A DNA stretch of 64,000 bases from WS-11 sp964405235 (GTDB taxonomy: Bacteria; Eisenbacteria; RBG-16-71-46), in assembly GCA_964405235.1 (NCBI GenBank), contig CAYONG010000088.1, positions 1 through 64,000 of the forward strand, in the 5' to 3' direction. The translations under genes and the position numbers were made by a program. Under the pieces are notes generated by a model, which saw nothing but the letters and a program-made list of their open reading frames with translations, was not told the origin of the DNA and ran no database searches. Shown here piece after piece: positions 18,111 to 26,240 of the stretch; within the stretch, counting starts at the first letter, position 1; each line of letters opens with the position of its first letter.

Positions 18111-18840
18111 GTGGAGCTCACGGCAGCGCTAGCGCTCTGGGCTACAAATGCGCACGCCGATGGCGGCAACGCGGGCCTCACCGCCGCCGCGTTCCTCGCC
18201 GTGCCTCCGGGCGCTGCGGCGCGAGGAATGGCGGGCACGACACTCGCGGTCGGAGGTGATCTCTAGGCGGCGGCGTCCATCCTCGCCTCCTTGCGGTGCG
18301 TGCCGGGTCTCGGGCTGGTGCTCGCCGAGCCGCTCGACAAGCACGCCGCGTTGGGTCTCGGGACGAATCGTTAGCGAGAACCTCGCCAGCACGAGCGGCA
18401 CGGGCGTCACATTCGACGCCGGCATGATCGCGCGCACCGGCATGCTTGCCTTCGGGGCGAGTGTCCAGCATGCCGGCGGCTCGATGCGCTACGGCGGGGC
18501 GAGCTATAGCTTCCCCACGAACTTCGGCGTGGGCATCGCACTCGACCATCCGTCGGGTCTCCGGCCGGAAGTCGCCGCCCACTTCCCCAACAGCTACTGC
18601 AACGACATCCACGGCGGCGTGGATTATTGGTGGCGCGAGCGGCTCGCGGTGCGCGCCGGCGATCGCCGAGGGCTGAGCTCGGTACCCTCGACCGGGTCGC
18701 TCACCCGGCCTGTCCTTCGGCATGGGCGCCGGGGTAGGTGGTCTGTTGCTGGATTACGCTTATCTGCCGTCGAGCGTGGGCGGAGACAACCAGCGGCTCG
18801 GAATCGTGTTGTATCTGGCAACGGTGCACACCGCCTCCGG
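18111..18840 (+). pseudogene. Broken PorV/UPF0164-like outer-membrane protein gene
   Basis: The first frame encodes a signal-like segment and ADGGNAGLTAAAFLAVPPGA plus ARGMAGTTLAVGGDL, the typical N-terminus of PorV/PorQ/UPF0164 barrels, and then hits TAG. The second part (about 18405-18690) reads FGASVQHAGGSMRYGGASYS, FPTNFGVGIALDHPSG and DIHGGVDYWWRERLAVRAG. The third is in another frame (about 18722-18830): GMGAGVGGLLLDYAYLPSS and LGIVLYLA. These are consecutive family motifs in three frames with a missing middle, so the gene is dead. PorV-type proteins work with type IX secretion or act as fatty-acid-transporter-like barrels. Confidence 0.75.
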
Positions 18841-18911
18841 CGCGTCCGAGGTGAAAAGCACGCCCCCGACCCCGGACACGAACAAGCAGCAGAGTTCGAG
18901 GTGGCACCCGG

Positions 18912-19064
18912 TCAGCGGCGCATCATTTCTTCGAGCAGCGTGACGATCTGCCGCGTGCACAGCTCGACCCCGAAGCCGTAGTCGAGCGACACCTAGCCGA
19001 ACGTCTCGTTCCACAGGATGCGCCCGCCCTCCCGGCCCAGCGTCACCGTCTTCGGATTGTCGAA
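18912..19064 (-). pseudogene. 3' piece of IS21-type transposase istA
   Basis: The minus frame reads FDNPKTVTLGREGGRILWNE, then TFG, a TAG stop, and VSLDYGFGVELC. This matches the FDxPKTV...NxxFxxxxxDxGFxVELC stretch of IS21-family IstA. It continues the N-terminal part at 22575-23139 across the RIT insertion. After VELC similarity stops, so the rest of istA and istB are gone. Confidence 0.75.
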
Positions 19065-19099
19065 CTTCTGTTCCCGACCCGGTTATGTGCCCAGCAGCT
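19065..19099 (+). repeat. RIT left terminal inverted repeat
   Basis: This 35-base end begins cttctgttcccga and continues through ggttatgtgcccagcagc. It is the reverse complement of 22515-22549 except at one base (19078). A reversed cataatcgg half-site lies about 60 bases inward. Confidence 0.85.
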
Positions 19100-19152
19100 G
19101 CCAAACCCTATCCAACGCGAGGTGGACCACGGGGAGCGGGGAACATAATCGG

Positions 19153-20163
19153 CTACAGGGAGTTCAGCCACGCCAGCAGAGTCTCGTCATCCTTCCAGAC
19201 TGCGCGACGGCGGGGCGCCGCCGAGGCACTCACTGGCGGTTCGCAGGCTCGCAACGCGGCCTCCTTGGACCTGAGCGTCAGTTCCGCATATCGGTAGGTT
19301 GTCTCAAGGGAGACGTGTCCCAGCCAGCCACGAATCACATTGATCTCGACTCCGGACTCAAGGAGATGGACGGCCGCCGTGTGGCGGAAGACATGCGGCG
19401 TGACGCGTCTGGGATGGTTACCGGAGGTATCGAGGTCGCCCGCGTGCCTGCGGACGATCTTGTAGATCCCGAAGCGAGTCAGAGGAATGCCCGGCCGTGA
19501 GTGGAAGACGGGGCCGTCGGATGTGGCTAACGCCTTCCGCTCCTCGAGCAGCATTCGCAGGCAGCCTGCCGTCTCGGCCCAGAGCGGGCAGGCTCTCCAC
19601 TTGTCTCCTTTGCCATGCAGCCGGACTCGGGGCTGTGGCCCAAGATCCAGGTTCGCGCCGCGAAGATCCGCCACTTCTTGCACCCGAGCGCCGGTGTTGT
19701 ACAGAAACAGGAGCAGCGTCCGATCCCGAAGCGCGTGGCGTCCATGTCGAGGCAGGCGCTTGAGCAGCGCAGCGACCTCTTCGCGTTCGAGAAAATGCGT
19801 CTCCGGCGGCGGAGCGCGTTTGACCGGTATGGCGGAGACTTGCTGACAGATGTGCAGCAGCTCCGGGCAGCGGCCGGCCAGGTACGCGAAGAATGTTCCC
19901 AGGGCGGCGCGCCGCTGGTTGCGGGTGCGGATGTGATTGCCTCGCGTGTCCTCAAGATGCTTGAGAAAGGCGGCGACCCGCTCGCAGGTGAGCTCCTCGA
20001 GGGAGAGCTTGGTGATGGGATGCCGGACCTCTTTGGAGATGAAGTTCAGGAACAACCGGAGGGTGTCCCGGTAACTGCGCAGCGAACCCGGGCGCAGCCC
20101 TTTCTGGACTTTGAGATGGTCTTCAAAGAAGGAGCGGACGATCTGGCCGAGCATCGGGGTCAT
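19153..20163 (-). CDS. ritC: Tyrosine recombinase, third gene of the RIT trio
   Basis: The 336-residue integrase has an N-terminal SAM-like core-binding domain (about 10-100; IVRSFFEDHLKVQKGLRPGS). The C-terminal catalytic domain has Arg in YNTGARVQEVADL, HxxR in TPHVFRHTAAVHLL, His in RGWLGHVSLE and nucleophile Tyr in TTYRYAELT. All expected catalytic residues are present. The gene overlaps the preceding recombinase by four bases (ATGA), implying translational coupling. In RIT elements three different recombinases act together, and what each does is not established. It lies nearest the left terminal repeat. Confidence 0.88.
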   Translation of the reverse strand: MTPMLGQIVRSFFEDHLKVQKGLRPGSLRSYRDTLRLFLNFISKEVRHPITKLSLEELTCERVAAFLKHLEDTRGNHIRTRNQRRAALGTFFAYLAGRCPELLHICQQVSAIPVKRAPPPETHFLEREEVAALLKRLPRHGRHALRDRTLLLFLYNTGARVQEVADLRGANLDLGPQPRVRLHGKGDKWRACPLWAETAGCLRMLLEERKALATSDGPVFHSRPGIPLTRFGIYKIVRRHAGDLDTSGNHPRRVTPHVFRHTAAVHLLESGVEINVIRGWLGHVSLETTYRYAELTLRSKEAALRACEPPVSASAAPRRRAVWKDDETLLAWLNSL

Positions 20164-21152
20164 GGGGAGAGCCCCTCCCTGAGCACAGGTTCGGCGAAGC
20201 CCTCGAAGCGTCGGTTGGCTTCCCGAAGCAGTGACTCGGTGATGGTGAGGTAGACCGCGGTGGAACTCACATCCACATGGCCAAGGAATGTGGCCAGCTT
20301 GAGGAGGCCCGTTCCGGGATCGACCTTGCTCCGATACCAGCGAAGCAGTGTTCCGACGGCAAACGAGTGCCTCAAGTCATGGAGGCGCGGAGGCGAACAG
20401 CCTGGAGGAATCTCGAGCTTCAACCGTGGCACGAGGGCATGGAACGTCTGGCTGACCGTGCAGGGATGGATCTCGCCGCGACTCGTGAACGAGAAAACCG
20501 AAGTGTCGGGTGATCGGGCTTTCGTACCGGGGTGCTTGGCCTCAAAGTAGTCGTGAATCAGGACCTCCATCCGGGGTCCGAAGGGAACCAGCCGGCTCTT
20601 GTAGAACTTGGTCTCCCGGATCACGAGGAGCCGACGGACAAAGTCGACATCTCTCACCCGAAGACGACAAGCCTCGCCGACGCGTAATCCGAGCCCGTAG
20701 AGGATGCCGAAGATCGCGTGGTAGGTCCGGCCTCGCATGGGTGCCCTGGGGCTGTCGGGAAGACACCGGGCCACCTCCAGCAGCCGCCGTGCGGTGGGCA
20801 GGTCGAAGATGAACGGAATCCTCTGAGAAGTCTGCCGGCGTGGCTGGACCTGAACCGGAGAGCGATCGAGGACCTCTTGGTCGAGCAGCCAGTCGAATAG
20901 GCGCCGAACCGTGCCGACCAGATGGTTGTAGCTGCGGGCGCGGAGCCGGGGGCGAGAGACCAGGAACGCCTCGATGAGGTCGGGGGTGACCTGGTTGAGT
21001 TGGCTGGCGCTCTGGTCGGCAACGTATCGGTCAAGGAGTCGAAGCGTCTTCTCCTCGACTTCGAAGCGCCGGCCGAGGGACCGCTTGTGGGCGAGGAACA
21101 GTTTGATGGGCTCGGCGAGGATACTGTGGAAGCCTGTCCAGGTGGCTTTCAT
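20160..21152 (-). CDS. ritB: Tyrosine recombinase, second gene of the RIT trio
   Basis: The 330-residue phage-integrase-family protein has a core-binding domain in about the first 110 residues (FLAHKRSLGRRFEVEEKTL). Catalytic motifs are Arg in YGLGLRVGEACRLR, HxxR in LHDLRHSFAVGTLL, His in TFLGHVDVSST and Tyr in STAVYLTITE. It overlaps its neighbours on both sides by four bases (ATGA), as is typical of RIT operons. Confidence 0.88.
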   Translation of the reverse strand: MKATWTGFHSILAEPIKLFLAHKRSLGRRFEVEEKTLRLLDRYVADQSASQLNQVTPDLIEAFLVSRPRLRARSYNHLVGTVRRLFDWLLDQEVLDRSPVQVQPRRQTSQRIPFIFDLPTARRLLEVARCLPDSPRAPMRGRTYHAIFGILYGLGLRVGEACRLRVRDVDFVRRLLVIRETKFYKSRLVPFGPRMEVLIHDYFEAKHPGTKARSPDTSVFSFTSRGEIHPCTVSQTFHALVPRLKLEIPPGCSPPRLHDLRHSFAVGTLLRWYRSKVDPGTGLLKLATFLGHVDVSSTAVYLTITESLLREANRRFEGFAEPVLREGLSP

Positions 21153-22417
21153 AGCGCCTCCTCGCCATCACCGAGCGCGACTTGGCGCAGCGCTTCGATC
21201 GCCACCTTGCTGTAGATCTGGGTCGAAGCCGGAACCCGGTGGCCGACGTAGTCCCCGATGGACTTGAGGGGGAAGTCGGCGTCGACAAGCCTTTGTACGC
21301 AGGTGTGCCGCAGCGTGTGGGAACCCGCCCGAGGAATGGAGATCCCCGCCTTGCGCAAGTAGTGCCCGGCCCGGCTGGAGATCGCGGCGTGACCGATCGG
21401 GACCAACGGGGCCATCCCCCGGAAGAAGAGATGGCGATCCTGCGTCTGTGGCCGGCCGTTCTTGAGGTAGTCGAGGATCACCTCGCCGACGACCGCGGAG
21501 AGTGGGTAGGCCGTCGAGTGGCCGGCCTTGCGCTCCGGAACTCGGAGCCGGTCGTTACGCCACTCGATATCGTCCAGGGTCAAGGCCGCGACCTCGCGAG
21601 CGCGCAGACCATAGGTGACGAGCAGGAGCAGGATGGCGTAATCGCGCTTTCCGGTTGCGGTCCGACGATCGACTCCCTCGAGCACGCGCCGGACATCGTC
21701 CCAGCTGATCGAGCGTGGAATACCCGAGAGCCGGAACGACTGAGGATGTTCCACGACGCGGCCGAGGTCCTTGGCCAGAACCCGCTCGCGATGCAGGTAG
21801 CGGAGGAAGACACGCAGAACTCCGCAGGCGTTCCTGAGGCCCGACCTGCCAAGCCGCTGGCTGCGCTCGGCGACGAAGGCGCTCAGAATGGGGGGTGAGA
21901 GGTGCCGGAGATCCCCGAGGTTGATCCGTTGCAGGTATCCGGCGAACTGGCGGAGGCAGTGCCTGTAGTGATGAAGGGTCTCTTCGCGGAGTCCTCTTTC
22001 ATCTCGCAGGTACGTGAAGAACCGCGGCGCGCAAGCTTCGAACGGGTTGTCAACCTTATGCGGGCGCCCCACGCCGACATACCCAGGCACGACGAGCCGC
22101 AGCATCTGCTGGATCGGGTTGCGCACGAAGTTGCCGACCTTCTTACGCTGTTCTGCGGACGCTCTTGCCGGGGTCCGTTCCGAAACCCACGTCTTGACAA
22201 ACGGCTCGACGTGATCAGGGAGATCTTTCCACTGTGCGGCACCGCGGCTCCGGGCGAACTCCCCGAAGCGCATGAGAAGCGGCACGCGCCGCAAGATGCT
22301 GCGACATGTGTAGGCCCGCTCCCTGAGCCAGCCGACATACTCTTCCACGGCCTTCCCGACCCATGACGATCGGATCCGGTCGCCCGTGGCGGGCCGAACG
22401 TAATAGTGCTCCAGCAT
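21149..22417 (-). CDS. ritA: Tyrosine recombinase, first gene of the RIT trio
   Basis: The 422-residue protein is the longest of the trio. Its start follows a strong SD (aaggagg, five bases before ATG). An extended N-terminal region (1-110) precedes the core-binding domain (about 120-210; FFTYLRDERGLREETLHHYR). The catalytic domain has Arg in LLVTYGLRAREVAAL, HxxR in SHTLRHTCVQRLVD, His in IGDYVGHRVPAS and Tyr in STQIYSKVAIE. Its stop overlaps the next start by four bases. The promoter should lie in 22418-22514, between the gene and the right terminal repeat. Confidence 0.88.
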   Translation of the reverse strand: MLEHYYVRPATGDRIRSSWVGKAVEEYVGWLRERAYTCRSILRRVPLLMRFGEFARSRGAAQWKDLPDHVEPFVKTWVSERTPARASAEQRKKVGNFVRNPIQQMLRLVVPGYVGVGRPHKVDNPFEACAPRFFTYLRDERGLREETLHHYRHCLRQFAGYLQRINLGDLRHLSPPILSAFVAERSQRLGRSGLRNACGVLRVFLRYLHRERVLAKDLGRVVEHPQSFRLSGIPRSISWDDVRRVLEGVDRRTATGKRDYAILLLLVTYGLRAREVAALTLDDIEWRNDRLRVPERKAGHSTAYPLSAVVGEVILDYLKNGRPQTQDRHLFFRGMAPLVPIGHAAISSRAGHYLRKAGISIPRAGSHTLRHTCVQRLVDADFPLKSIGDYVGHRVPASTQIYSKVAIEALRQVALGDGEEAL

Positions 22418-22514
22418 GACAACCTCCTTTGTGCGGGGGAGATCGTCATGCTCTCAGCATCACCGTTATGTGGCCACGCGCGCACCCAGAACTCGTGGTG
22501 GTGCGGCGGCAATG

Positions 22515-22549
22515 AGCTGCTGGGCACATAACCGGATCGGGAACAGAAG
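22515..22549 (-). repeat. RIT right terminal inverted repeat
   Basis: This is the reverse complement of 19065-19099 with one mismatch. A ttatgtggcc half-site in the opposite orientation lies about 50 bases inward (22466-22475), mirroring the left end. Confidence 0.85.
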
Positions 22550-22553
22550 CTGG

Positions 22554-22574
22554 ATTATGTGGCGGGCCACATAA
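22554..22574. repeat. Palindrome at the outer right edge of the RIT element
   Basis: The sequence attatgtgg...ccacataa forms a near-perfect dyad with the same ttatgtgg core as the terminal repeats. It has no counterpart at the left edge, so the element is asymmetric. Confidence 0.7.
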
Positions 22575-23139
22575 TCGAACACCGCCAGCAGCGGGATGCC
22601 GCCGAAGCTCGCAAAGCCGGCGAGCAGGCTCCGCCCCAGTGCCTCGACGCGCTCGTCCTCGACCAGTCGCACATCCACCCAGCGCGAGTACTTGAGCCGC
22701 GAGGCGAGGAAGTGGATCCGCTCCTCACCGCCGTCCAGATAGCGCGCGTCGACCTGGCCGAAGTCGTGCTGCGAGAACTCGCCCGGCAGGCCCTCGAATC
22801 GTACCAGCGGCGTAACCGGCCGCGGCCGCAGTCCGCACGCGGCCTCGTACAGTGGGGTCTTTGCACCGCGGTACCCCAGGCCCCGCAAGCGGTGCAGGAT
22901 CTCGATCGACTTGAGCTTGGGTTCAGCCGCGAGCACGTCAACGATCCGTTTTCGAGACCCCTCGACCAGGCTCGGCCGCCTGACGCCGCGCGCCTTCGCC
23001 GACTCGACGTCCCCGGGCTCTTCGATCGGCGACTCGCGCACGATCCGCTTCACGCTGCCAGTGGGATTCCGGTCTCTGCCGCGATCCGCCGCAGCGTATT
23101 GCCTCCGGCTCGCAACACTTGCGCCCGATGTCTGGCCAT
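22575..23139 (-). pseudogene. 5' piece of IS21-type transposase istA
   Basis: The minus frame from 23139 opens MARHRAQVLRAGGNTLRRIA (helix-turn-helix). A one-base deletion near 23060 shifts it at GIP/TGSVKRIVRESP. It then runs openly through KSIEILHRLRGLGYRGAKTP and EFSQHDFGQVDARYLDGG, which carries the first Asp of the DDE core, to PLLAVFD at the RIT junction. Family length is about 500 residues. This allele has a frameshift, the RIT insertion, a nonsense codon in the 3' piece and a truncated end. Confidence 0.78.
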
Positions 23140-23217
23140 GGCTCCGATCATTCTCCCTCGCCCCCCGACGGCGCGGGTCCTCCGCGGTCGTTCGGGGCGG
23201 CGGGTTATCGGAGCCCC

Positions 23218-23508
23218 TCAGGGGGCCATATGTTCTGGAAAAAGTGGGGTCAGCATTTCCGAAACCAGCAGCCCCGCCAGGTAGCGCCGCATCTGGCGCT
23301 GCATGTGCTGCTGCGGCACGCGGCCCAGGGCCTTGCAACCCAGCTCATGAAGGTCCGACATCCACTCCGGAGACTGATGTTCAATCTGCTTGATTACCTG
23401 CCTCGCCGGTTTCAGAACGCGCACTGCAGCGACTTGCTGCATGGGGGTGCCCCCTCTGGATTGTGGTGGAACACACCCTTGCAGTACTCCCCGCTGCTTG
23501 CCTGACAC
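23218..23508 (-). pseudogene. Unidentified coding remnant cut by the IS21-type end
   Basis: A minus-strand frame encodes VRVLKPARQVIKQIEHQSPE and WMSDLHELGCKALGRVPQQH, then runs into what looks like the IS border (tgctgaccccactttttcc on the minus strand). The composition looks coding and basic, as in transposases, but I do not recognise the family. The start is unclear. Confidence 0.35.
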
Positions 23509-23549
23509 AAGAACTCATGCGTCACCGGGTGTCACCGGGCGCACTACCC

Positions 23550-23582
23550 GATTGACTCGCCCGGTTCGTGTGACCTAAACTC
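23550..23582 (+). repeat. IS end-like repeat, copy 1
   Basis: The 33-base sequence starts gattgactcgcccg and ends gtgacctaaactc. A second copy with three mismatches lies at 33932-33964. The adjacent IS3-type remnant suggests it is the terminal repeat of that insertion sequence. Confidence 0.65.
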
Positions 23583-23618
23583 GATGGTCATCTGTGCGGT
23601 GACACACGTCGGGCGTGT

Positions 23619-23994
23619 CGGGTGCTGGAGCAAGCGCGACCCACCCAGCGCTACGTGGGCGCAGCGGATTTGGCGGCAGGAGGTGCCGAAGCGGAGCCGG
23701 CTGTGGTCGAACGACGGCTCGCGGCTGCGGCGACGGGCGGAATTCCCGGACCATGCCTGGTCTTAGGAATTCGTGCTGGACCGCACACACGACAGTCGGT
23801 CGCTGCGGATGCTGACGGTGGTCGACGACTGGACGCGGGAGTGTGTGGCGACCGAGGTGGCGCAGGGCATGAGGGCGGAGCAGGTGCTGAGCGAAGTGTG
23901 GCGGGAGGAGTGTAATCGCCCCCGGCCGCACAGCCCGCTGAGCTTTCGGCCACCGCCACCGGACGCGATCCAGGTCGCCGCAGGACTGATATAA
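23619..23994 (+). pseudogene. Remnant of an IS3-family transposase (orfB)
   Basis: Frames carry RVLEQARPTQRY (N-terminal), then RQEVPKRSRLWSNDGSRLRR, EFVLDRTHDSRSLRMLTVVD and DWTRECVATEVAQGMRAEQV. They end with EVWREECNRPRPHSPLSFRP. These are the IS3/IS407-type rve integrase motifs in order, but large internal segments are missing, frames change and a TAG interrupts. It is inactive. Confidence 0.75.
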
Positions 23995-24043
23995 GGATTG
24001 GCACTAGTGCCGGCGGCAGGTCAGTCGAGGAGGCGTAATTCAT

Positions 24044-25030
24044 ATGCGTAACGAACGGCACAAACGCGTCCTAATCACGGGTGGAGCGGGCTTCCTCGGC
24101 TCCCATCTCTGTCAGCGCATTCTCGGTGAAGGCCATGACGTCCTATGTGTTGATAACTTCTACACGGGGACGAAGGACAATATTGCAGGGCTTATCAAGA
24201 ACCCGAGGTTCGAGCTCTTACGGCACGACGTGACGTTTCCCTTATACGTTGAAGTGGACGAAATCTATAACCTGGCCTGTCCAGCGTCGCCGATTCATTA
24301 TCAATTTGATCCCATTCAGACGACGAAGACTAGCGTACACGGCGCGATTAACCTTCTCGGCCTGGCAAAGCGAGTGAAGGCCAGGATTCTTCAAGCCTCG
24401 ACCAGCGAAGTATACGGCGATCCGGCGATGCACCCTCAGCGGGAGAACTACTGGGGACATGTAAACCCGATTGGGGACCGGTCATGTTACGACGAGGGCA
24501 AGCGGTGCGCTGAAACGCTATTCTTCGACTACTATCGTCAGCACCGACTTGAGATCAAGGTTGCACGTATCTTCAATACCTACGGACCGCGAATGGGAAC
24601 CGATGACGGCAGAGTCGTATCTAACTTTATCGTACAGGCCCTGCGAGGTGACCCAATCACGATCTATGGTGATGGTTCGCAAACGCGATCGTTCTGTTAC
24701 GTTGACGATCTGGTGGAGGCTCTAGTCCGTTTGATGGGCACCTCAGCTGACTTTGTCGGTCCAGTGAACTTGGGCAATCAAGCCGAAATTACCGTCAAGA
24801 CACTTGCGGAGATGGTCATTGCGCTAACGAAGTCGAAGTCGACAATTGTCTATCGAAACTTGCCCAACGACGATCCGACGAGGCGGTGTCCAGACATCAC
24901 GCTGGCGCGCGAGCGTCTGGGTTGGACATCGAAGGTGCCGTTGGAGGAGGGGCTGCAGCTGACGATAGATTATTTTCGAAGCCTCGCGGAATTACGGCCG
25001 GGCGTGGAGGTACACGGCGATGCGCGATAG
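24044..25030 (+). CDS. UDP-glucuronate decarboxylase-like NAD-dependent SDR (UDP-xylose synthase type)
   Basis: The 328-residue extended short-chain dehydrogenase/reductase has NAD-binding GGAGFLG at 13-19. Its catalytic region has ASTSEVYGDP (118-127) and Tyr149/Lys153 in YDEGKR. The NLACPASPIHYQ block and RIFNTYGPRM are characteristic of UDP-glucuronate decarboxylases, which convert UDP-GlcA to UDP-xylose. With the Ugd gene at 30.8-32.2 kb it would complete UDP-glucose to UDP-xylose. A gaggagg SD lies about ten bases before ATG. G+C is visibly lower than in neighbours (near 50%), hinting at separate acquisition. Confidence 0.85.
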   Translation: MRNERHKRVLITGGAGFLGSHLCQRILGEGHDVLCVDNFYTGTKDNIAGLIKNPRFELLRHDVTFPLYVEVDEIYNLACPASPIHYQFDPIQTTKTSVHGAINLLGLAKRVKARILQASTSEVYGDPAMHPQRENYWGHVNPIGDRSCYDEGKRCAETLFFDYYRQHRLEIKVARIFNTYGPRMGTDDGRVVSNFIVQALRGDPITIYGDGSQTRSFCYVDDLVEALVRLMGTSADFVGPVNLGNQAEITVKTLAEMVIALTKSKSTIVYRNLPNDDPTRRCPDITLARERLGWTSKVPLEEGLQLTIDYFRSLAELRPGVEVHGDAR

Positions 25031-25069
25031 TAAGTGGACGGGTCCTGTACGGCGAGGGGCTTCAACACG

Positions 25070-25975
25070 ATGAAACTCTACGTCGTTACAGGCGGCGCAG
25101 GATTCATCGGCTCACACATCGCGGAAGCGCTCATCGCCCGTGGTGACCGCGTGCGGGTGCTCGACAACCTCTCGACCGGAAAGCGGAGTAACGTTCCGGA
25201 GGGTGCGGAGTTCTTCGAGGCCGAGATCACCAATCTCAAGAGCATCCAGTCCGTATTTGCCTCCGTAGACGGTGTGTTTCACTGTGCGGCGCTGCCTCGG
25301 GTGCAGGATTCCATCGAGCGGCCGTTCGAGACGCACAACGCCAATATTACGGGGACACTGAACGTGCTGCTCGCAACGCGCGATGCCGGGGTGAAGCGTC
25401 TGGTCTATTCGGCCTCCTCGGCCGCCTACGGCGACGCGGATGAATTTCCGGAGCCCGAGACTTTGCTCCCGAGGCCCAAGAGCCCCTACGGCCTCCAAAA
25501 GTACGTAGGTGAGCACTACGCGCGCCTTTTCGCAGAGCTATACGGGCTCAAGACTGTCAGCCTTCGGTACTTCAACGTGTACGGCCCGCGTATGGCTGAT
25601 GAGGGCGCGTACGTCACCGTCATCGCCGTGTTTCTCCGACAGCGTAGGGCTGGACAATTGCTCACCATTACCGGCGATGGCACACAGAACCGGGATTTCA
25701 TCCATGTGCGCGACGTGGTCGACGCTAATCTTCGCGCCATGGAGTCACCAAAGGTAGGGCGTGGCGAGGTCATCAATATCGGCGCCGGCACGAAGAACTC
25801 AGTGAACGAGGTAGCGGCGCTCATCGGCGGGCCCACCACCAATCTGCCGCCGCGCATCGAGCCACACGACACGCTGGCAGACAACCAGCTCGCGCGGCGG
25901 CTCCTAGATTGGCAGCCGACTGTGGACTTCGCGACGGCCGTCGCTGAACTCAAGCGCCTCGATGGCATCGCGTAA
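25070..25975 (+). CDS. NAD-dependent epimerase/dehydratase (UDP-sugar 4-epimerase-like)
   Basis: I chose the ATG at 25070 because it follows a gagggg SD and places GGAGFIG at residues 8-14. A GTG at 25034 would add a non-family extension. The 301-residue protein has SASSAAYGDA (about 114-123), Tyr140/Lys144 in YGLQK, and RYFNVYGPRMADEG. It resembles WbpP/GalE-like UDP-hexose or UDP-HexNAc epimerases, with NADH retained during 4-epimerisation. The exact sugar cannot be decided. It lies 39 bases after the decarboxylase-like gene, probably in one operon. Confidence 0.85.
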   Translation: MKLYVVTGGAGFIGSHIAEALIARGDRVRVLDNLSTGKRSNVPEGAEFFEAEITNLKSIQSVFASVDGVFHCAALPRVQDSIERPFETHNANITGTLNVLLATRDAGVKRLVYSASSAAYGDADEFPEPETLLPRPKSPYGLQKYVGEHYARLFAELYGLKTVSLRYFNVYGPRMADEGAYVTVIAVFLRQRRAGQLLTITGDGTQNRDFIHVRDVVDANLRAMESPKVGRGEVINIGAGTKNSVNEVAALIGGPTTNLPPRIEPHDTLADNQLARRLLDWQPTVDFATAVAELKRLDGIA

Positions 25976-26240
25976 TCCCCCGGGGGTGGACGGCCCCCGG
26001 TGCGGTCCGCAAGACAGGGCTCGGCTGCGAGCTGTGCCGCGGGCCGCTCTCTGCGCGGGATTCGCCCGGTGGTGCGCGATCTCGTCGGCCTCAGTATTCT
26101 CGAGCGCGACGACGGCGTGGTGCTCCTCCGAATCAGGGAAAGTCATTTAGGCTTCATCCGATGACCGTCAGGCGTGACGCGAGTTTCCAGCGTCGGGTGG
26201 ATTGATGGGTATGCCGGCCGGGGATAGAAGGGCGCGAACC
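25976..26240. other. Gap with GC-rich hairpin
   Basis: A ccggggg/cccccgg hairpin (25980-25986 with 25994-26000) directly follows the epimerase stop but lacks a T-run. The rest contains no recognised gene. A short frame LVGLSILERDDGVVLLRI near 26084 looks like a fragment I cannot place. Confidence 0.35.

Larger units (their letters stand above)
19065..22574 (-). mobile_element. RIT element (three tyrosine recombinases) inserted in istA
   Basis: Three overlapping tyrosine-recombinase genes are bounded by 35-bp inverted repeats with one mismatch. The pentamer tcgaa flanks both sides (19060-19064 and 22575-22579). Removing the element plus one pentamer joins the istA codons GTG TTC GAC AAT CCG in frame (VFD-NPKTV). 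Gene order, ATGA overlaps and size match Recombinase-In-Trio elements. All three genes look intact, so it may still be mobile. Confidence 0.88.

Noticed and set aside
16843..18846. CRISPR or other short regularly spaced repeats
   Set aside because: I scanned the window for regularly spaced direct repeats and found only protein-coding repeats and IS ends.
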